Of a stretch of DNA of 64,000 bases, positions 35,915 to 44,226 are shown one piece after another. Every line of letters begins with the position of its first letter. Within the stretch, counting starts at the first letter, position 1. The notes under the pieces are model-generated. The model saw nothing but the letters and a program-made list of their open reading frames with translations. It ran no database searches and was not told where the DNA came from. The DNA is taken from assembly GCA_019421865.1 (NCBI GenBank), contig JAHZEL010000001.1:118704-182703 (forward strand), read 5' to 3'. The stretch is from Desulfovibrionaceae bacterium (GTDB lineage Bacteria; Desulfobacterota; Desulfovibrionia; Desulfovibrionales; Desulfovibrionaceae). Made by a program: the position numbers and the translations under genes.

Positions 35915-36763
35915 TTAGTTTATGCAGTGACAGAAGAAGAGCTTTCTTATGAGGGTGCCCCCCAAAGATCGCTTTTCCCAAACAGCCTCATAATCCCAGT
36001 ACTCACCACGTCCCGGAGCTCTGCATCCTTTTACCCATGGTTTTCTGTGTCCTACATAGTGCAGAATATTCGCTGTACGGCTCAAATCATGGAAACCTGT
36101 CTCCTTACACTTATGTGTTTTGGTGACCTGACAGTTCCATGTCATTTCGAGCTCATGGATTCTACCTTGGAGTACACAGTTCAGCACGTCTTGATCGTGC
36201 ATGACGATGCGGTCGTGATGCTCTTCGATAAAGCGGAAAAACTGTTCCTGCGTTCTTTCCTCACGCATGGCTTTCAAATCCATGAGGAAGAATCCCGCGT
36301 TGAAGTAACGACTCAGACTAAGCCTTTCGGACTGCTTGTCTTCATCGATGTCCTTCACTGCGGCCGCGATACAGTCATCAAGCTTTGTTTTCCATACAGG
36401 GGCGAGACTGGCTCGGCAGATCATGTCGCAGTCCATGTAGATACAGCGGTCAACCTGTATCAAAGATGGAATGAGCAGCCGATAATAGGTAGCCAGAGTG
36501 ACATGGTTCTTTTCGGTGATGTTCAGTACCTTGCCAGAGAACAGAGCTTGATCGATGGGCAGAAACTCAATGGAAGCACCTCGTTCTGCTGTCATCGATT
36601 TTATTTTGTCCCTGTTTTCCTGCGTTATGCCGCCATCAAGAATGTGGAAGGACAGTCTGTCTTCCACTGACCGATTGGCAAGAACAGATACGATAGTTAC
36701 GGCTAGAAATTTGGCGTAATTATCATCGGATGAAAGTACAATATGAATGCAATCTTTCATCAC
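35915..36763 (-). CDS. family 8 glycosyltransferase (282 aa)
   Basis: GT8-type LPS glycosyltransferase similar to RfaJ-like hexosyltransferases. It begins IHIVLSSDDNYAKFLAVTI and has the DXD motif in YMDCDMICRA (near residue 115), with ARYxxxN-type FNAGFFLMDL and HYVGHRKPW near the C terminus. It overlaps the stop region of the degenerate recombinase gene upstream by four bases, so the two are co-translated. It probably transfers glucose or galactose from UDP-sugar; the acceptor is unknown. Confidence 0.9.
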   Translation of the reverse strand: MMKDCIHIVLSSDDNYAKFLAVTIVSVLANRSVEDRLSFHILDGGITQENRDKIKSMTAERGASIEFLPIDQALFSGKVLNITEKNHVTLATYYRLLIPSLIQVDRCIYMDCDMICRASLAPVWKTKLDDCIAAAVKDIDEDKQSERLSLSRYFNAGFFLMDLKAMREERTQEQFFRFIEEHHDRIVMHDQDVLNCVLQGRIHELEMTWNCQVTKTHKCKETGFHDLSRTANILHYVGHRKPWVKGCRAPGRGEYWDYEAVWEKRSLGGTLIRKLFFCHCIN

Positions 36764-37689
36764 ACCCTCACATTGTTCTCAAAGGAATTATTCCGCACCA
36801 GAGCCAGAGTTTCCGGCTTGTAATGACCTAAAATAGTTCGCAGATCGCGCTGGTTGATGCCGATGCTGACGAGGAAATTCGCGAAGGAATGGCGCAGATC
36901 CTGGATGCGCAGTTCAGGGCGGCCGAATATCTCGCGCACCTGCTGCCACTGGTAGGTGATGGATGCGAGGCGAGTTCCGTTGCGCGTGAAGAACAGCCAC
37001 GGCACGTCATCGCGGCGCGGCAGTTTCTGGATGAGCTTCAGGGCTTCGTTGTTCAGCGGGATGAGATGCGGGCGGCCGGTGAAGGTCTTGTCAGTGAAGA
37101 GTGTGCCGTTCTTGAAGTCCACGTCTTCCCAGCGGGCGTAGAGGATCTCGGACTTGCTGGCGCCGGTGAGAAGCATCAGATGAATGGCGTTGGCTGCGGC
37201 GCGATGAGGAAAGTCCCTGAGCACGTCGAGAAGTCGGATAACTTCAGCAGAATCCAGCAGGATAGGAGCTCTCGTCGGCTTTGCGGGAAGATTGGCAGAG
37301 GCAAAATTGCGGCTGTCGGGCAGAATGCCCCACTGGACAGCGCAATGAAGGATAGACTTGACCAGCCAGAACAGACGGAAACGGGAGCTGTACGAAAGCC
37401 CGATGAGCTCCAGCGTGCGCACCCACTCCATAAGGGTATCGGTCGTGATATCCGAAAGACGCGACGCGCCGAGATGAGGCAGGACATGGCGTTCAAGATT
37501 GCCCTTGTCGGCTTTCCAGCTTCGCTTGTTCTCCTGCGCAAAAGGCAGATAGCGCTGTTCGACGAAGTCGCTCAGCAGAGGAGAGAGAGCGGAAAAACTA
37601 TACGCGTCATTCGACACATGCTCGTGCCGGCCCTTGCGTCTTTCTTCTTCACGAATGTTGTCTTTGTCTGACAGTAACAACATATCCAT
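36760..37689 (-). CDS. tyrosine-recombinase-like protein without catalytic residues (309 aa)
   Basis: Full-length phage-integrase fold: SAM-like N-terminal domain (EQRYLPFAQENKRSWKADKG), then the catalytic domain. Compared with its intact neighbour at 38.0-39.2 kb, which has GARKSE, HDLRHS and TRYAHL, this protein has GASKSE (Arg to Ser), QDLRHS (His to Gln) and LALVRNN (no Tyr). The frame is unbroken and it is the first gene of the glycan operon, overlapping the GT8 gene by four bases. It may be retained as a DNA-binding regulator of that operon, or be a recently inactivated integrase. Confidence 0.78.
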   Translation of the reverse strand: MDMLLLSDKDNIREEERRKGRHEHVSNDAYSFSALSPLLSDFVEQRYLPFAQENKRSWKADKGNLERHVLPHLGASRLSDITTDTLMEWVRTLELIGLSYSSRFRLFWLVKSILHCAVQWGILPDSRNFASANLPAKPTRAPILLDSAEVIRLLDVLRDFPHRAAANAIHLMLLTGASKSEILYARWEDVDFKNGTLFTDKTFTGRPHLIPLNNEALKLIQKLPRRDDVPWLFFTRNGTRLASITYQWQQVREIFGRPELRIQDLRHSFANFLVSIGINQRDLRTILGHYKPETLALVRNNSFENNVRV

Positions 37690-38042
37690 CTGAAACCATT
37701 GACGTTTGCGTGTCTCTTGCTGACAGTCCTATGATGGCCACAGTCTGACTGTCAGTAAATTATATGGAATTATATAGTTTATCTGTATGTAATAGCAAGG
37801 TTAAAAAATTCGATTTGGAAATGGCAACTTGTGACCTTGGTAAAAAATCTTATTTTTTCAGTATGATAACAATCATTCTAAACTGTTTCATGTAATCACC
37901 TAAAATATAATGAAGATTTTGTAACCGCTTCAGATTTCTCTTTTGGAACTAATATAACCGTGACCACCTGTAAAATTATCTATTTGAATTCATAAGACTT
38001 TTTTGCTTCTTACTGACAGTCAGACTGATATAAAATTTCTTC
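37690..38042 (-). promoter_or_regulatory. AT-rich control region of the glycan operon
   Basis: Gene-free 353 bp. On the minus strand a sigma-70-type promoter has -35 TTGCTA (37793-37798) and -10 TATAAT (37769-37774) spaced 18 bp. Two 11-bp palindromes CTGAC-N-GTCAG lie at 37745-37755 and 38013-38023. A partial copy is at 37720-37728 and a half-site at 37668-37675 inside the gene start. The palindrome just downstream of the -10 is placed as an operator for repression. Confidence 0.6.
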
Positions 38043-39182
38043 TTATCCCAGCCTCCTTCCTACGATATTGGCGGCCTTCAAAAGCGAATCCTGTGCCAGA
38101 TGGGCATAGCGGGTCGTTACCTTAGGGTCGTGATGCCCAAGGATTTTCTGCACCTCATATAAAGTACAGCCGTCGTTGACGAGAAAACTGGCAAAGCTGT
38201 GCCGCAGGTCATGCAGGCGTACGTCCTTCAATCCAGCCTCTGTACGCACTCTGTCCCAGACGGTGAAAACCGAAGTAATATGCCCTGCCGTTCTCGGACT
38301 CGGGAACAGCCATTCTGAACGGCGAGGGAGATCTGCCAGAACCTGCAAGGCGGCATCTGAAAGCGGAATGTGCCGCGCCTTGCCTGATTTCGAGAGTGGA
38401 ACCGTAAGAATACGCCGAACTAAATCCACACTCTCCCATCGCGCGGCCAGGATCTCCGACTTTCGCGCCCCGGTGAACAGCAGAAGTCGAATCACGTGGG
38501 CTGTCTGCTGATCCTTCTCCTCTTTTAGAACTTCAAGGAGACGCCTAGCCTCGTCTTCTGACAGATAGCGCTCCCGGAACTCCTTTTCCGGCAAGACCTG
38601 AACGTCCCGCGCCGGGGAATTCGAAATAAATCCCCAGCGTTGAGCACAGTTGAAGACATATTTCAGCAAGAACAAGGCTCGATTGCAGGTCGAAGGAGCA
38701 AGTCCTCTACCCAGCATGCCTTCCTGCCAGTGAACCAACGTGAGACGAGTTATCGTCCCTAAAGGCATCTCTCCAAGTTCGGGCAGGATATCGCGTCGGA
38801 GTATGCCCTGTTCCGCCTTCCAGCTCCGTTTTCTGCTCTTCGCGTGGGGCATATAATGCTCGTGAATGAAGGCGGAAAAGGTCAGCCTGTTTCCTGAACG
38901 AACGTCTAAAGTTTCCAAGGAGCCGCCGGATTCCACGAATTTATGGATTTCATATGCCCGTACTCTAGCCTCCAGTACATCCATTTCGGCAAGGGAACCT
39001 ATCCGTATCAGCTTTTGCTTTTTAAGCTTTTTACGTATTCGAAAGTACCATGTACCCGCCCCGTTTGGGCGATACTCCAGCAGAAAACCGGGGATGTCGG
39101 CATCCATATAGATTGTTCTTTTGATATGTGCAGTCCCCTTTATGCGTCCCACAGCCGCTTTGGTAAGTTCACAACGAGGCAT
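38043..39182 (-). CDS. tyrosine recombinase/integrase, catalytically complete (379 aa)
   Basis: Site-specific recombinase. An N-terminal arm-binding-type domain (FLLEYRPNGAGTWYFRIRK) is followed by a core-binding domain and the catalytic domain with TGARKSEIL (Arg), HDLRHSFASFL (His-x-x-Arg), LGHHD (His) and TRYAHL (Tyr nucleophile). The start at 39182 has AAGGA five bases upstream; another ATG six bases earlier does not. It lies between the glycan operon and the mobilization genes, away from the tRNA end, so it may belong to an older element captured in the island. Confidence 0.9.
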   Translation of the reverse strand: MPRCELTKAAVGRIKGTAHIKRTIYMDADIPGFLLEYRPNGAGTWYFRIRKKLKKQKLIRIGSLAEMDVLEARVRAYEIHKFVESGGSLETLDVRSGNRLTFSAFIHEHYMPHAKSRKRSWKAEQGILRRDILPELGEMPLGTITRLTLVHWQEGMLGRGLAPSTCNRALFLLKYVFNCAQRWGFISNSPARDVQVLPEKEFRERYLSEDEARRLLEVLKEEKDQQTAHVIRLLLFTGARKSEILAARWESVDLVRRILTVPLSKSGKARHIPLSDAALQVLADLPRRSEWLFPSPRTAGHITSVFTVWDRVRTEAGLKDVRLHDLRHSFASFLVNDGCTLYEVQKILGHHDPKVTTRYAHLAQDSLLKAANIVGRRLG

Positions 39183-39196
39183 AGCCATCCTTCTTA

Positions 39197-39721
39197 CTAT
39201 TTATAGAAAATCTTCCATATCGAAACACCTACTAAAAATATGAGAACTGTTATCCCAAGTCCTCCTATGACCATGCCTGCCGGGACATAGTAAGCATTCT
39301 CCAGCGGCAGAGATTTCCCCAGTCCCGCACAAAGTCCTGCCCAGTAGGTCATACTTCCGAAGGCCATCAGGCAGAGGATGATGAGCAGATAGATCGGCAT
39401 CAGCGGCATGATATGCACTCGGGCTGTCAGCTTTTCCGTCTGTTCGATGACGCTTTGTATCAGCCGGTTCTGGGCGTTTGCGGCCTCGTGGTCGGCGGTT
39501 TCACTCACTCGTTTCAGCAGTTCCGAAGTCGAGTCTGTAATCTTTTTCGGCAGCTGTTCGTAGTATGCCTTCTGGTACTCCATGGCGATGAACAGCATCC
39601 ATACGGCATCATCGTCTTGCAGATTCAGCGCCTGCTGCATCATGGTCAGCCGATGGTATTCCTCGCGAGTGACCTTGCTTCCGCGCATCCGTTCCAGATG
39701 TTTGATGGCGCTAACTGCCAT
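39197..39721 (-). CDS. two-helix membrane protein of the mobilization module (174 aa)
   Basis: Function not recognised. Residues 1-85 are soluble and charged with a coiled-coil tendency (SELLKRVSETADHEAANAQNR). Two membrane segments follow, at about 105-125 (IYLLIILCLMAFGSMTYWAGL) and 143-168 (AGMVIGGLGITVLIFLVGVS). It overlaps the ParA-like gene by 11 bp and ends the mobilization gene row. Small membrane proteins of this shape accompany mobA-mobC modules in other plasmids, so a role in relaxosome or coupling-protein docking is inferred. Confidence 0.65.
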   Translation of the reverse strand: MAVSAIKHLERMRGSKVTREEYHRLTMMQQALNLQDDDAVWMLFIAMEYQKAYYEQLPKKITDSTSELLKRVSETADHEAANAQNRLIQSVIEQTEKLTARVHIMPLMPIYLLIILCLMAFGSMTYWAGLCAGLGKSLPLENAYYVPAGMVIGGLGITVLIFLVGVSIWKIFYK

Positions 39722-40418
39722 GATTCACCTCCAGTGCAGCATCCAGTACGACGGCACAGGCCCGTCGCCAGCGCTGGGTTTCGGCTCTCGTGCCGAACGG
39801 CATTTCCTCCAATGCCTTCTGAATGGAGCATCGCTTCGAGTACAGCCAGTCGGCCACACGATTCGCCACAGCCGGAAAGTTGAGCGTCATTCCTCGCTGT
39901 TCAATGGCAATCTTGGCCCGAGAGTTGTTGTAGATGTCGAAGCGGTTCGCCTCGCCAAAGTACAGGTTGCGGCATACATGGATGGTCGTTTCCGGGAGGG
40001 CTTCCATGAACGAATGCAGGAGTTCCACGGAGTCGCGGTGGCGATTGATGATCCAGAAGACCACCAGCTCTCGCCCCATTTCCTTCAGTGCGGACTTCAT
40101 GATCTCGCCATAGCTCGCCGTGCTTGTTTTCGTCCGCGCCGCCGCGTTGATGACCACCGCATAATCAGAATATTCCTGCACGGTATCGAGCAGACCCACC
40201 CAGCCGTCCGCATCATCCAGACTGTTCATACGGCACTGAAGATTCGGCAGGCCAAGGCTGGCGTGCGCCTTATACACGTCGGGGTTGTCAGTATCCGTAT
40301 CCACGAGCAGGATGTTCTGCCCTCGCTCCAGCAGATAATCCACCAGCGCAAAGGCGAAGAGGCTCTTGCCCACGCCGCCCTTACTGCCGCCCACATAATA
40401 AACATTGGCATCTTTCAT
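39711..40418 (-). CDS. ParA/MinD-like ATPase of the mobilization module (235 aa)
   Basis: Deviant Walker A ATPase: VGGSKGGVGKSLFAFAL at residues 9-25, then LLVDTDTDNPDVYKAH as the A' and switch I region. No ParB partner gene is adjacent. It sits in a tight row after the relaxase and a small basic protein. ParA-like proteins in such places help place the relaxosome or segregate the excised element. Start and row structure are clear; the exact function is inferred. Confidence 0.82.
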   Translation of the reverse strand: MKDANVYYVGGSKGGVGKSLFAFALVDYLLERGQNILLVDTDTDNPDVYKAHASLGLPNLQCRMNSLDDADGWVGLLDTVQEYSDYAVVINAAARTKTSTASYGEIMKSALKEMGRELVVFWIINRHRDSVELLHSFMEALPETTIHVCRNLYFGEANRFDIYNNSRAKIAIEQRGMTLNFPAVANRVADWLYSKRCSIQKALEEMPFGTRAETQRWRRACAVVLDAALEVNHGS

Positions 40419-40811
40419 TTAGAGTTCCGAGTCGGGTTTGTCCGGCGTGAAATAAGCCGGAACGTTTTTCTTCTCCTCCCGTTTTGCTTCGGGAGAGCGC
40501 TTCGTTTTCCTCTCTGTCGCAGAAGGATGCCTGTCTTTTGACGGCTTCCCCTGCGGCTCTTTTTGGGTCTCAGCCTTCACTTCGGCCAGCTTCTTTCTCA
40601 GCGTAGTGACGGGGATGGAAACATTTCCTTTTTCCAGAATGTCCGCCAGCTCCTTGAAGCTGTAGCCTTTCTCCATAGCCTTTTTCAGATGTTCGAAGAG
40701 CATCTCTGCCGCTTCGTCGCGGGTCTTGCCGAGCCTCTTGTCCGGCAGGTCATCCAGCGTTTTCCGCATGGATCTGATGCTGTCATCTTCGATGCGTATA
40801 ACTTTTCCCAT
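40419..40811 (-). CDS. small charged protein of the mobilization module (130 aa)
   Basis: Not assigned to a family with certainty. Residues 25-80 contain a helical segment that could be a helix-turn-helix (YSFKELADILEKGNVSIPVT), followed by a lysine and proline rich tail. The ATG at 40811 is preferred (GAGG eight bases upstream); a GTG start six bases earlier also exists. It starts just beyond the relaxase stop and abuts the ParA-like gene. A DNA-binding accessory role in the relaxosome is inferred. Confidence 0.6.
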   Translation of the reverse strand: MGKVIRIEDDSIRSMRKTLDDLPDKRLGKTRDEAAEMLFEHLKKAMEKGYSFKELADILEKGNVSIPVTTLRKKLAEVKAETQKEPQGKPSKDRHPSATERKTKRSPEAKREEKKNVPAYFTPDKPDSEL

Positions 40812-40813
40812 GC

Positions 40814-42013
40814 TCACATCCTCATGCGGAAGCTGTCCTCTTTGCGTTCGCGCTTCCGCCGTTCAGCCTGAGCAATAAGCTCTGCAAGTTCTCGTACAGC
40901 TTCCCAGCATCGCCGCAGGAGCTCCGCAGTTCGTCCACTTCGGCTTTCAGGCGAAGCATCGCTTCCTCCTGCCGGAGCAGACGGCTGGCAAAGTCCCTGG
41001 CGTTCTGCCGGTTCTCCGATTCCATCTTTTTCAGCGCCTCGATAAGCAGGCGTTCGGTTTCTTTCATTGATGATTCTGTCCTCTAAATTTTCCGCTTGCT
41101 CCGGCCATCGAGCCGGATAGCGTTTTCGGTTGATGCGTTTTCGTTTCTCCAGAACGCGCTCCAGCTCTTCTTCCAAGCTGATGATACGTTTCTGAATCTC
41201 CTGTTTGTTAGGTCGAACTTCCTTCTCGAGACTCTCCTCTTTCTGCCTCCATGTCTCCAAGAAGATGCCGCCCCTGAGCCTCACACGAAGACCGGATTCC
41301 GGCACGACCACGCCGATGTAATCCCTGCCAGCGCGTGATATATGCAGGCCTTCTTCCTTCAGGATGCGAAGCACATCCTCACGGCTTTTGATGTCGCCTT
41401 GAATGAGTCTACCTTTTAGAAGTTCTGCAATGGACGCTTTCGCCTCGTCGCGATCAGAGCTTTTGATTTCGTGATTCCAGCGCGCGGCCTGCGCGTGAAG
41501 GAGATCTGCCTTATCGGGAAGAAAGTCGCGGGCGCGTGCTGGATCGTCCGGTCTTGCCCAGCCTTCGCGCCAGTTGAAGAGCTCGCGAAAGACGGCGAAG
41601 TCTTTCTGCCATCCGGGCGGACAGGCATTGAAATCCTTGCCGCTCGATAGCTCCATGCGTGGGATGAGGAAGTGAAGTTCGTGATGCCCGGCGTGTCTGT
41701 GACGTACCCAGAGTATGTGCCGCTGATCTGCTTCCAGTCCGGCAAAAGCTACGCGCTCGAAAGCGTCCATAACATCGCGCTCCTGTGCCTCGTTCACGTC
41801 ATCGTCGGGATGCCATGCGAGCACACCAGACGTGAATTTCCAACGCCGTTCGATGCTGTTGATAAGCGCGGCTGTGAGCTTCGGGTCGCCACGAAGCACT
41901 TCGGGCGGAAACTCTTTGCGTGACGGTACATCCTCACGGATGAGGTAGCGGACAGGACGATCACCATCACCCGTGCCGTGGGGGAATACTTTCATCAGCA
42001 AGGATGCATTCAT
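40814..42013 (-). CDS. mobA: MobA-type relaxase (399 aa)
   Basis: Nicks DNA at the transfer origin and pilots the strand. The three-histidine metal site is visible as HRHAGHHELHFLIPRMEL (about residues 105-122), typical of the MOB-P group mobilization nucleases. The rest has a helical, charged C-terminal half (IISLEEELERVLEKRKR) without a helicase or primase domain. It overlaps mobC by 47 bp. A second open frame lies inside its 3' end. The transfer origin is probably near mobC, by analogy with related modules. Confidence 0.85.
   Translation of the reverse strand: MNASLLMKVFPHGTGDGDRPVRYLIREDVPSRKEFPPEVLRGDPKLTAALINSIERRWKFTSGVLAWHPDDDVNEAQERDVMDAFERVAFAGLEADQRHILWVRHRHAGHHELHFLIPRMELSSGKDFNACPPGWQKDFAVFRELFNWREGWARPDDPARARDFLPDKADLLHAQAARWNHEIKSSDRDEAKASIAELLKGRLIQGDIKSREDVLRILKEEGLHISRAGRDYIGVVVPESGLRVRLRGGIFLETWRQKEESLEKEVRPNKQEIQKRIISLEEELERVLEKRKRINRKRYPARWPEQAENLEDRIINERNRTPAYRGAEKDGIGEPAERQGLCQPSAPAGGSDASPESRSGRTAELLRRCWEAVRELAELIAQAERRKRERKEDSFRMRM
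40822..41067 (-). CDS. possible nested gene inside the relaxase 3' end (81 aa)
   Basis: An 81-codon frame fully inside the relaxase gene in another frame. The product is helical with a coiled-coil pattern (LRQEEAMLRLKAEVDELRSS). Nested accessory genes within mobA are known in ColE1 and IncQ type modules (mobB, mobD), which makes this plausible. The ribosome site is weak and there is no direct evidence of expression. Confidence 0.35.
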   Translation of the reverse strand: MKETERLLIEALKKMESENRQNARDFASRLLRQEEAMLRLKAEVDELRSSCGDAGKLYENLQSLLLRLNGGSANAKRTASA

Positions 42014-42344
42014 CCCCGTTCTCGCCAGTCGCGCCGAGTGCGAAGTTTTCTATCTGCGTCTCAAGGTTCGTCAGCGCTGCGAGAACTTCTACGGCTTCCA
42101 ACGATTCCTTATAGGTATTGGCCCAGCGTGCTATCTGGTTCAGGTTCGATCCGATGCGTGCCAGCTCGCGGAGTAGCCTTTTTTCCTCCGGCGTGCGTCT
42201 CAGGCGCAGGCCCAGACAGGTCTGCCGGATGTAGTCCGAAACGCTCATGCCGTGGATTCCTGCGTTCAGCTTGAGCAGGTCGCGCTCTTCCGGATGAACG
42301 CGGATGACCACCGCCGTTGAGCGGGCGTGTGTTGTTTTCTTCAT
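41967..42344 (-). CDS. mobC: MobC-family relaxosome protein (125 aa)
   Basis: Small DNA-binding protein that helps open the transfer origin for the relaxase. The N terminus is a ribbon-helix-helix-like segment (TAVVIRVHPEERDLLKLNAG). The family's conserved LARIGSNLNQIARWANTYKE lies in the second half. It is first in the mob gene row and overlaps the relaxase gene. The 248 bp upstream (42345-42592) is a likely place for the transfer origin; it contains ATACG-AAA-CGTAT among other short repeats, but no known oriT was recognised. Confidence 0.87.
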   Translation of the reverse strand: MKKTTHARSTAVVIRVHPEERDLLKLNAGIHGMSVSDYIRQTCLGLRLRRTPEEKRLLRELARIGSNLNQIARWANTYKESLEAVEVLAALTNLETQIENFALGATGENGDECILADESIPPRHG

Positions 42345-42592
42345 TCAGTTCCGTTTTTCTGAAGCGGGGTTCGAAGGGGCGGCAGCCCATCGCCAGCCGT
42401 GAGTAGGCGCGGAGCGTCTATACGAAACGTATGCTGGCCTTCAGAAAGAAGCCCGGAGTTTCGGACAGACTTTTTGCTCTGCTTCTGAGGAGTGCGATGG
42501 ATTGCCGATTTGGAACGACTGTTCGGCGGGAACAGGATGAGGTACCGGAGTAGCCTTTCAGAATAGCTCCCGCCGTTGTTTGGGCGCATCGC

Positions 42593-42823
42593 CTATTCCC
42601 TCTTCGGAGTTCTGCGCTGTGCCGAATCCGGGCTTTCCAGCGTGGATACGGAACGGGCATGGAAGAAGGCTTCGAGGTCGGCCATGTCGTAGAGGACGCG
42701 CGAACCTATTTTGGAATAGCGCGGGCCTTTGTGTTTGCATCGCCATACTTCCAGTGTGTTGGGCCGGACACCGAGATACTCAGCCGCCTCGGCGGTGTTC
42801 AGTTTCTTTTGGGTTTCGTTCAT
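42593..42823 (-). CDS. excisionase/MerR-type helix-turn-helix protein (76 aa)
   Basis: Small DNA-binding protein. LNTAEAAEYLGVRPNTLEVW forms the helix-turn-helix, followed by KHKGPRYSKIGSRVLYDMAD and a short tail, the usual layout of excisionase-family (HTH_17) proteins. The ATG at 42823 has AAAGGAG five bases upstream. It could control excision of the island or expression of the mob genes. Confidence 0.85.
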   Translation of the reverse strand: MNETQKKLNTAEAAEYLGVRPNTLEVWRCKHKGPRYSKIGSRVLYDMADLEAFFHARSVSTLESPDSAQRRTPKRE

Positions 42824-42931
42824 GTTTTCTCCTTTGGATTTTTGCCGCCGACGATGGGAATCGGGGGATTGCAAAGGAGAATAGCCAGCGGGCGGAGAAA
42901 TAAAATCTGCCGCTCTGAAAAAAGATTAAAG

Positions 42932-42967
42932 AAAAATCTCCGAGCTCTGAAAAACTCGGAGATTTTT
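42932..42967. terminator. bidirectional intrinsic terminator
   Basis: Thirteen-base-pair stem AAAAATCTCCGAG / CTCGGAGATTTTT with a 10-nt loop, downstream of the membrane coiled-coil gene at 43054-44130. It has U-runs in both directions. Confidence 0.9.
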
Positions 42968-43053
42968 GAATAGATATTCTTTGATTTTAGCTGGTTGTAT
43001 TATCTGTGAGTTCTGTGCCGCGCATAAAAAATTTGACTCAGAACTCTGTAATT

Positions 43054-44130
43054 CTAACGTTTTTGACCAGCTCCCGGCGAGCTTTTCGCCCTGTCGCCAA
43101 GGGCTTCGCGAATGAGTGCCATTCCCCAGCCTTCGAGGGAATACGGCGTACCATCCTGCTCTTTCTTCGGAGTGTGAAGCAGAGCCTTGATAGTCGGTTT
43201 GAGCTCGGGGTGACGTTCCAATTCGTCCTCGAAGGCCTGCTGTATTTGCGGCCTTGTGTACTCCGTATTCGGCGTGGCAAGGAGATCGTTGACCAGCGGC
43301 GCGGCGACTCGCCAGAAGGCTATCCTGTCGCGCTCACGCTTGTCGGCCTTGCCTTCACGAGCATCGGCGGTCTTCGCTTTGTTGAAGATTTCGGCGTTCT
43401 CTTCGCGCAGTCGGACGAGTTCCTGGTCGGCTTCGTGGGCATCGTGTTCTTTAATGGAAAGCGCGGCCTTGAGCTTGTCGTTCTGGTCTTTCAAGGAGGC
43501 AAGGGCCGAAGAGTTCACCGTGCCGAAAGTACGCTTGTATTCTGATGCAAGGAAGTCGAAATCCCCGGCATCGAGGCAGAGCTTCTGAGAGCCGATAAGC
43601 GTTTCCAGCAAGGCAAGACTGCGCATATCCGCCTGAGCCCCGTGGCGGTAGTAGCGAGCCTGGACGTTTTCATTCTCCGGCTCAAGAAGCGGCTTTTCGG
43701 TGATGTAAAGCGGGATGCGGAACTTTTCGATGATGTCGAAGCGGTCGCGCGGTTTCTGCACGCCGAGTCTGTCCATGGCAGAACGGAACTCCACCGCACA
43801 AGGCAGGATTACGGGAGTTGACCAGTTTCGATTGCCTGCCCAGCGGATGATGAGCCAGCTTACGAGGGCTAAAAGAATGGAGCAGAAGATAATGATGCTG
43901 GCAAGCGCAAATCCTCTTTCAGCAAGGATGTTCGCCAGCATATGAAGAGACTGCTCGGAAATATCAGCCTTTTTTTGGAGTGAAGCCAGAGCGTTATTAA
44001 TATCGTGCTGGATTAGTCGGTCGATAGCATATGTCACGGCAACGCTGCATACCCCATAGACTGCCAGACTGAAAATTTTCTGCCAAATACCTTTTTGAAA
44101 TGTGTTGAGTTTCTTGTCGGAAAGTTCCAT
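43054..44130 (-). CDS. membrane-anchored coiled-coil protein of unknown function (358 aa)
   Basis: No family recognised. Two membrane helices flank a short loop, at about residues 18-38 (IFSLAVYGVCSVAVTYAID) and 74-96 (GFALASIIIFCSILLALVSWL). From about 205 to 265 there is a coiled coil (LASLKDQNDKLKAALSIKEH), then a globular C-terminal region. It has an AAGGA ribosome site. It sits between the mob genes and the AAA/PD-(D/E)XK gene, separated from both by terminators, so it is a separate unit. A receptor or exclusion role is possible but not shown. Confidence 0.7.
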   Translation of the reverse strand: MELSDKKLNTFQKGIWQKIFSLAVYGVCSVAVTYAIDRLIQHDINNALASLQKKADISEQSLHMLANILAERGFALASIIIFCSILLALVSWLIIRWAGNRNWSTPVILPCAVEFRSAMDRLGVQKPRDRFDIIEKFRIPLYITEKPLLEPENENVQARYYRHGAQADMRSLALLETLIGSQKLCLDAGDFDFLASEYKRTFGTVNSSALASLKDQNDKLKAALSIKEHDAHEADQELVRLREENAEIFNKAKTADAREGKADKRERDRIAFWRVAAPLVNDLLATPNTEYTRPQIQQAFEDELERHPELKPTIKALLHTPKKEQDGTPYSLEGWGMALIREALGDRAKSSPGAGQKR

Positions 44131-44171
44131 AGATGTCCTTTGGATGTTGTGGTTGAGGGGAAGAAGATACG

Positions 44172-44207
44172 AAAAAAGGCCACCGTGAAATTCACGGCAG
44201 CCTTTTC
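44172..44207 (-). terminator. intrinsic terminator of the AAA/PD-(D/E)XK gene
   Basis: Hairpin around CCGTGAA-TT-TCACGG with outer GGC/GCC pairs, flanked by A- and T-runs. Confidence 0.8.
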
Positions 44208-44226
44208 TTTGAATTGGTGGAAGCTG

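Noticed and set aside
42345..42592. A defined transfer origin upstream of mobC
   Set aside because: Position is right and short repeats exist (ATACG-AAA-CGTAT), but no known nick-site consensus was recognised, so it is mentioned only as a likely location.
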